Below, piece by piece: positions 62,801-64,000 of a stretch of DNA of 64,000 nt. Position numbers and translations under genes: made by a program. This stretch comes from a virus, in IMG/VR virus record IMGVR_UViG_3300035698_004199, positions 1-64,000 of that record; one strand, given 5' to 3'. A model generated the notes under the pieces. It saw nothing but the letters and a program-made list of their open reading frames with translations, had not been told where the DNA came from and did no database searches. Each line of letters begins with the position of its first letter. Within the stretch, counting starts at the first letter, position 1.

Positions 62801-63374
62801 TTATGTGGTAGTGCCACTAAACCGTTTGGCAAGACAAAATGACTCTACAGTAGTGCGGGAAACTGTTTTTACTACTGAGTCAGGAACAGACTGGGAACAG
62901 CTCCCGGATGCCACAGGCTGGAACACTTCAGCAGTTAAAGTATTTATCCTGAAAAACGCTCTTGTAAATCTCACTAAAGATGGTGGTGGTGATTACAATG
63001 ATTTTAGAGGTGTCTTCTTAAATGACGTACCACTTACTATTGTAGATAACCCTCCAGCAGCCAGCGGCACACCACTTAAAGGAAACGCAAGCACAGCATT
63101 CATTATTGGTAGTGACGGTATGAGTATACCTAACTACACAGGGGCTACAGCAAACAGAGTTTTGGTAGCCTTGTCTAACACAGCAGATGTTCCAATTCCT
63201 TCGGACGGTACCTTTACAGTAACCTATTTGAGTTATGAAGACCCCGAGGACCTATCCCAAACGGTTCTTAACATTGAGCCGGGGCCCACTGAATATCTGG
63301 TGTTAGGTGACCTTGAGTTCACTTATGATGAAGATTTAGACTTTACAGCTTTGGTTTCTGGCAGAAGGACCTAA
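59871..63374 (+). CDS. Baseplate J-like wedge protein (T4 gp6/P2 gpJ type)
   Basis: 1167 aa from ATG 59871 with AAGGAG upstream; GTG 59865 is too close to the ribosome site. The N-terminal third has beta domains with FN3-like segments (about 110-310). Residues about 430-640 match baseplate J: GQRARGEATFFLT, PIGTTISGGGIEFRT, GGNLSANQIRS, ESNYDLAVR and the GGVEQVNVVDAGHPLM segment. The C-terminal part is beta-rich with a gpJ-like end. It follows the gp25-like gene and precedes the gpI-position gene, the standard wedge gene order. Confidence 0.8.
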   Translation: MAITPKFLGPDGLYRERYIFTTDSPYRFFHGQMDSDTIDMQVSIRGGGQTSNPDYILFEGTTFTVPNPSAFPDGLQLLQGSNNIQVRSVLSNGQTTDFGTIDANLSLERNTKALTAPPSGFFIERKDQTVRLVITGLEDTDVQGYNVYASTSPGGGLVGYKRINLALLTTSLAEEITSQLGTLTVDSAVPLDGDGSPVTDPLLFKVVGVQMDVAGNVLQQDFDENLQIPETVTQFRTTMLISSVSSTQRYEFIHNRQALPTDTEYPAIPYSEFLAIPETDPLYYTVTAVYYIDGVEYESALSQEVSGSPLIVTPSIADLPTVSRQQIVRDTSLTIFRSHPEADTKPGSYLRDTFVDPFATEAERVRFVISFLQSAQSFTTLLAIDDPSSSRSSLPVTQSAYKLALKQAFFLQDNQSVQNLIDNAFDQLASRRGVVRLTGQRARGEATFFLTTRPTSTYVVPIGTTISGGGIEFRTTSAARISASGVGVNYDPSTGRWSTNAYIEASDAGTGGNLSANQIRSLGVNLAGLQVTNTSATFGGKSSESNYDLAVRSDGLLAGVDSGTYRGCMTKAASVGGVEQVNVVDAGHPLMMRDLDADTGKHWGGKVDVWVRGDSPATLTDTFAFSFETVIAGQFEPVGAITDLLFRTTDSRVSAENPIIEMLELPDWGYEFTVDSNDGSGPRPMSLTGATLVGYDGVQLSTLYNDPTLLRITDQFSGTFRFRTSNKHVFDRQPVDQINSFYQVSSTGVQVIVPEEGYKLFHPNDPLDLGMSTLAGDYIQVVEPTDGTIIPDIPSGVPIVITGEEHVILSGPEYLLALGINKYTVHIYNRDRTVEYRGPYHPGTAARDYTFVNEDGEIPLAFSLVTGSSITSGMTIVVDYQHDENYFVEYQTNGIVQAVQTVVDDTRHATADVLAKEALAVGVDIKGTIVMLRNQDVGVLDGRIRTALGRTFGALSLGQPARQSDVIQTIEAVQGVSYVVVPLNRLARQNDSTVVRETVFTTESGTDWEQLPDATGWNTSAVKVFILKNALVNLTKDGGGDYNDFRGVFLNDVPLTIVDNPPAASGTPLKGNASTAFIIGSDGMSIPNYTGATANRVLVALSNTADVPIPSDGTFTVTYLSYEDPEDLSQTVLNIEPGPTEYLVLGDLEFTYDEDLDFTALVSGRRT

Positions 63375-63375
63375 C

Positions 63376-64000
63376 ATGACAGATACTCCCAAAAGTAAAA
63401 ACTTACTGCCTAACCTGTTGACTCAGAATCCATCTGCTTGGGAACAGGACAGTCAAGACAGAAAAACCAAGGTACAGGCCCAAGTTGATACTATCATGGG
63501 AGTTTTTAAGCAGTTACTTCCCAGTAACTATATCAGTCAGACCAAAGGCCCTTTCTATTTAACACAGTTTGAATCTGCTGCAGAGCAGATTGCAGAATTC
63601 CAAATCACAGCTCAGGAAGTCTTTGCAGATTCCTTTTACGATTACACGAGACCAGAAGTACTTTATCAGATTCTGGGTGATTTGGTATTTCCAGATGCTT
63701 CAGAATATGGCTACCCTGAGATTGAAGGCGATCTGACATACAGAACCTTCCTACAGCGAATGGTATTTCTTCTGCTTCAAGGGGCTACTACACCCGCACA
63801 AAAAGCTGGTGTGGAACTTCTAACCACAGCTACCGTTGAGGTAATGGAGCGTGGTATTGAGGCAAGGAATTTAATAGTCAAAGATCCAGCGACAGGGAAG
63901 TACAAAACAACTTCAGCTTGGGGCCTAGAGGATGTATTTACTTTTGAGATCAATGTCAGTCAGGCAAACGGCACGGTGACGATTGGGGGTGTAGACATTC
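63376..64000 (+). CDS. gpI-position baseplate protein (5' part, runs off the window)
   Basis: ATG 63376 follows the upstream stop by one base and the frame stays open to the end (208 codons). It begins TDTPKSKNLLPNLLTQNPSA and has a helical N-terminal region (VDTIMGVFKQLLPSNYI, AEQIAEFQITAQEVF). A segment EGDLTYRTFLQRMVFLLLQG resembles the helical start of tail proteins found right after baseplate J genes. The identity is inferred from position and fold-like pattern, not from a clear motif. Confidence 0.65.
   Translation, partial: MTDTPKSKNLLPNLLTQNPSAWEQDSQDRKTKVQAQVDTIMGVFKQLLPSNYISQTKGPFYLTQFESAAEQIAEFQITAQEVFADSFYDYTRPEVLYQILGDLVFPDASEYGYPEIEGDLTYRTFLQRMVFLLLQGATTPAQKAGVELLTTATVEVMERGIEARNLIVKDPATGKYKTTSAWGLEDVFTFEINVSQANGTVTIGGVDI

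Noticed and set aside
1-64000. Alternative genetic code (stop-codon reassignment) as in some giant phages
   Set aside because: TAG, TGA and TAA each end well-defined genes followed by correct ribosome sites, and no gene has in-frame stops.
1-64000. tRNA or rRNA genes
   Set aside because: All intergenic gaps were read; none shows a cloverleaf or rRNA-like sequence.

Overview
This window is most likely part of the virion-structure region of a large (probably jumbo) tailed dsDNA phage with a contractile tail. The evidence is an ordered set of neck, sheath, tube, tape-measure, hub, spike, baseplate-wedge and gpJ/gpI-position genes, nearly all on the + strand. They are tightly packed, with TAATG or ATGA overlaps at many junctions, and several proteins are very large (sheath about 1738 aa, hub 1647 aa, one baseplate or fibre protein 4024 aa). 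TAA, TAG and TGA all end genes normally, so there is no sign of stop-codon reassignment. Most starts have a good AGGAGG-type ribosome site. The host cannot be named from the sequence. No gene-free stretch is longer than about 300 bases.

Region 1 (1-6.8 kb, + strand) holds small accessory or virion-associated genes tied together by two short recurring peptide tags. One has the form L.KLA...P.LR..LVPLL and the other the form RLA.RYL. The tags sit at the ends of otherwise unrelated proteins: a hexapeptide beta-helix protein with the end of a tandem paralog before it, proteins built from DUF5710-like domains, a Lys/Pro/Glu-rich 504-aa protein, a 50-aa protein that is almost only tags, and others. 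A GIY-YIG endonuclease gene and its terminator lie among them.

Region 2 (6.8-10.9 kb, mainly - strand) is an accessory island. It holds a PncC/CinA-C amidohydrolase; a TnpB-only IS200/IS605-type element with all catalytic residues, preceded in the same operon by an unlisted 44-aa ribbon-helix-helix protein; and an apparently 5'-truncated tail-fibre gene made of 81-aa repeats. The 77-bp right end of the TnpB element, which contains a bulged hairpin, is repeated exactly as a solo copy at 3474-3550.

Region 3 (11.0-17.3 kb) encodes neck and head-tail joining proteins, an actin-fold ATPase, a protein that probably starts at a non-canonical ATT codon, and an FmdB-type zinc ribbon.

Region 4 (17.4-34.7 kb) is the tail tube module: giant sheath, then a cassette with its own sigma70-like promoter (a MerR-type regulator plus a VIT-vWA protein) wedged between sheath and tube, then tube, two genes in the tail-chaperone position, tape measure, and two paralogous tube-end or baseplate proteins.

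Region 5 (34.7-64.0 kb) is the baseplate: hub with an embedded M15-type peptidase, OB-fold/beta-helix spike, a 202-aa Gly/Ala-rich protein, the 4024-aa protein carrying a glycine-rich adhesin-like module, helical baseplate proteins, a gp25-like wedge protein, a baseplate J-like protein, and the start of the next (gpI-position) gene.

The strongest candidates for something undescribed are the two shared peptide tags, the MerR/VIT-vWA cassette inside the tail operon, the solo TnpB right end (a possible stand-alone guide-RNA 3' end), the actin-like ATPase among neck genes, and the giant sheath.
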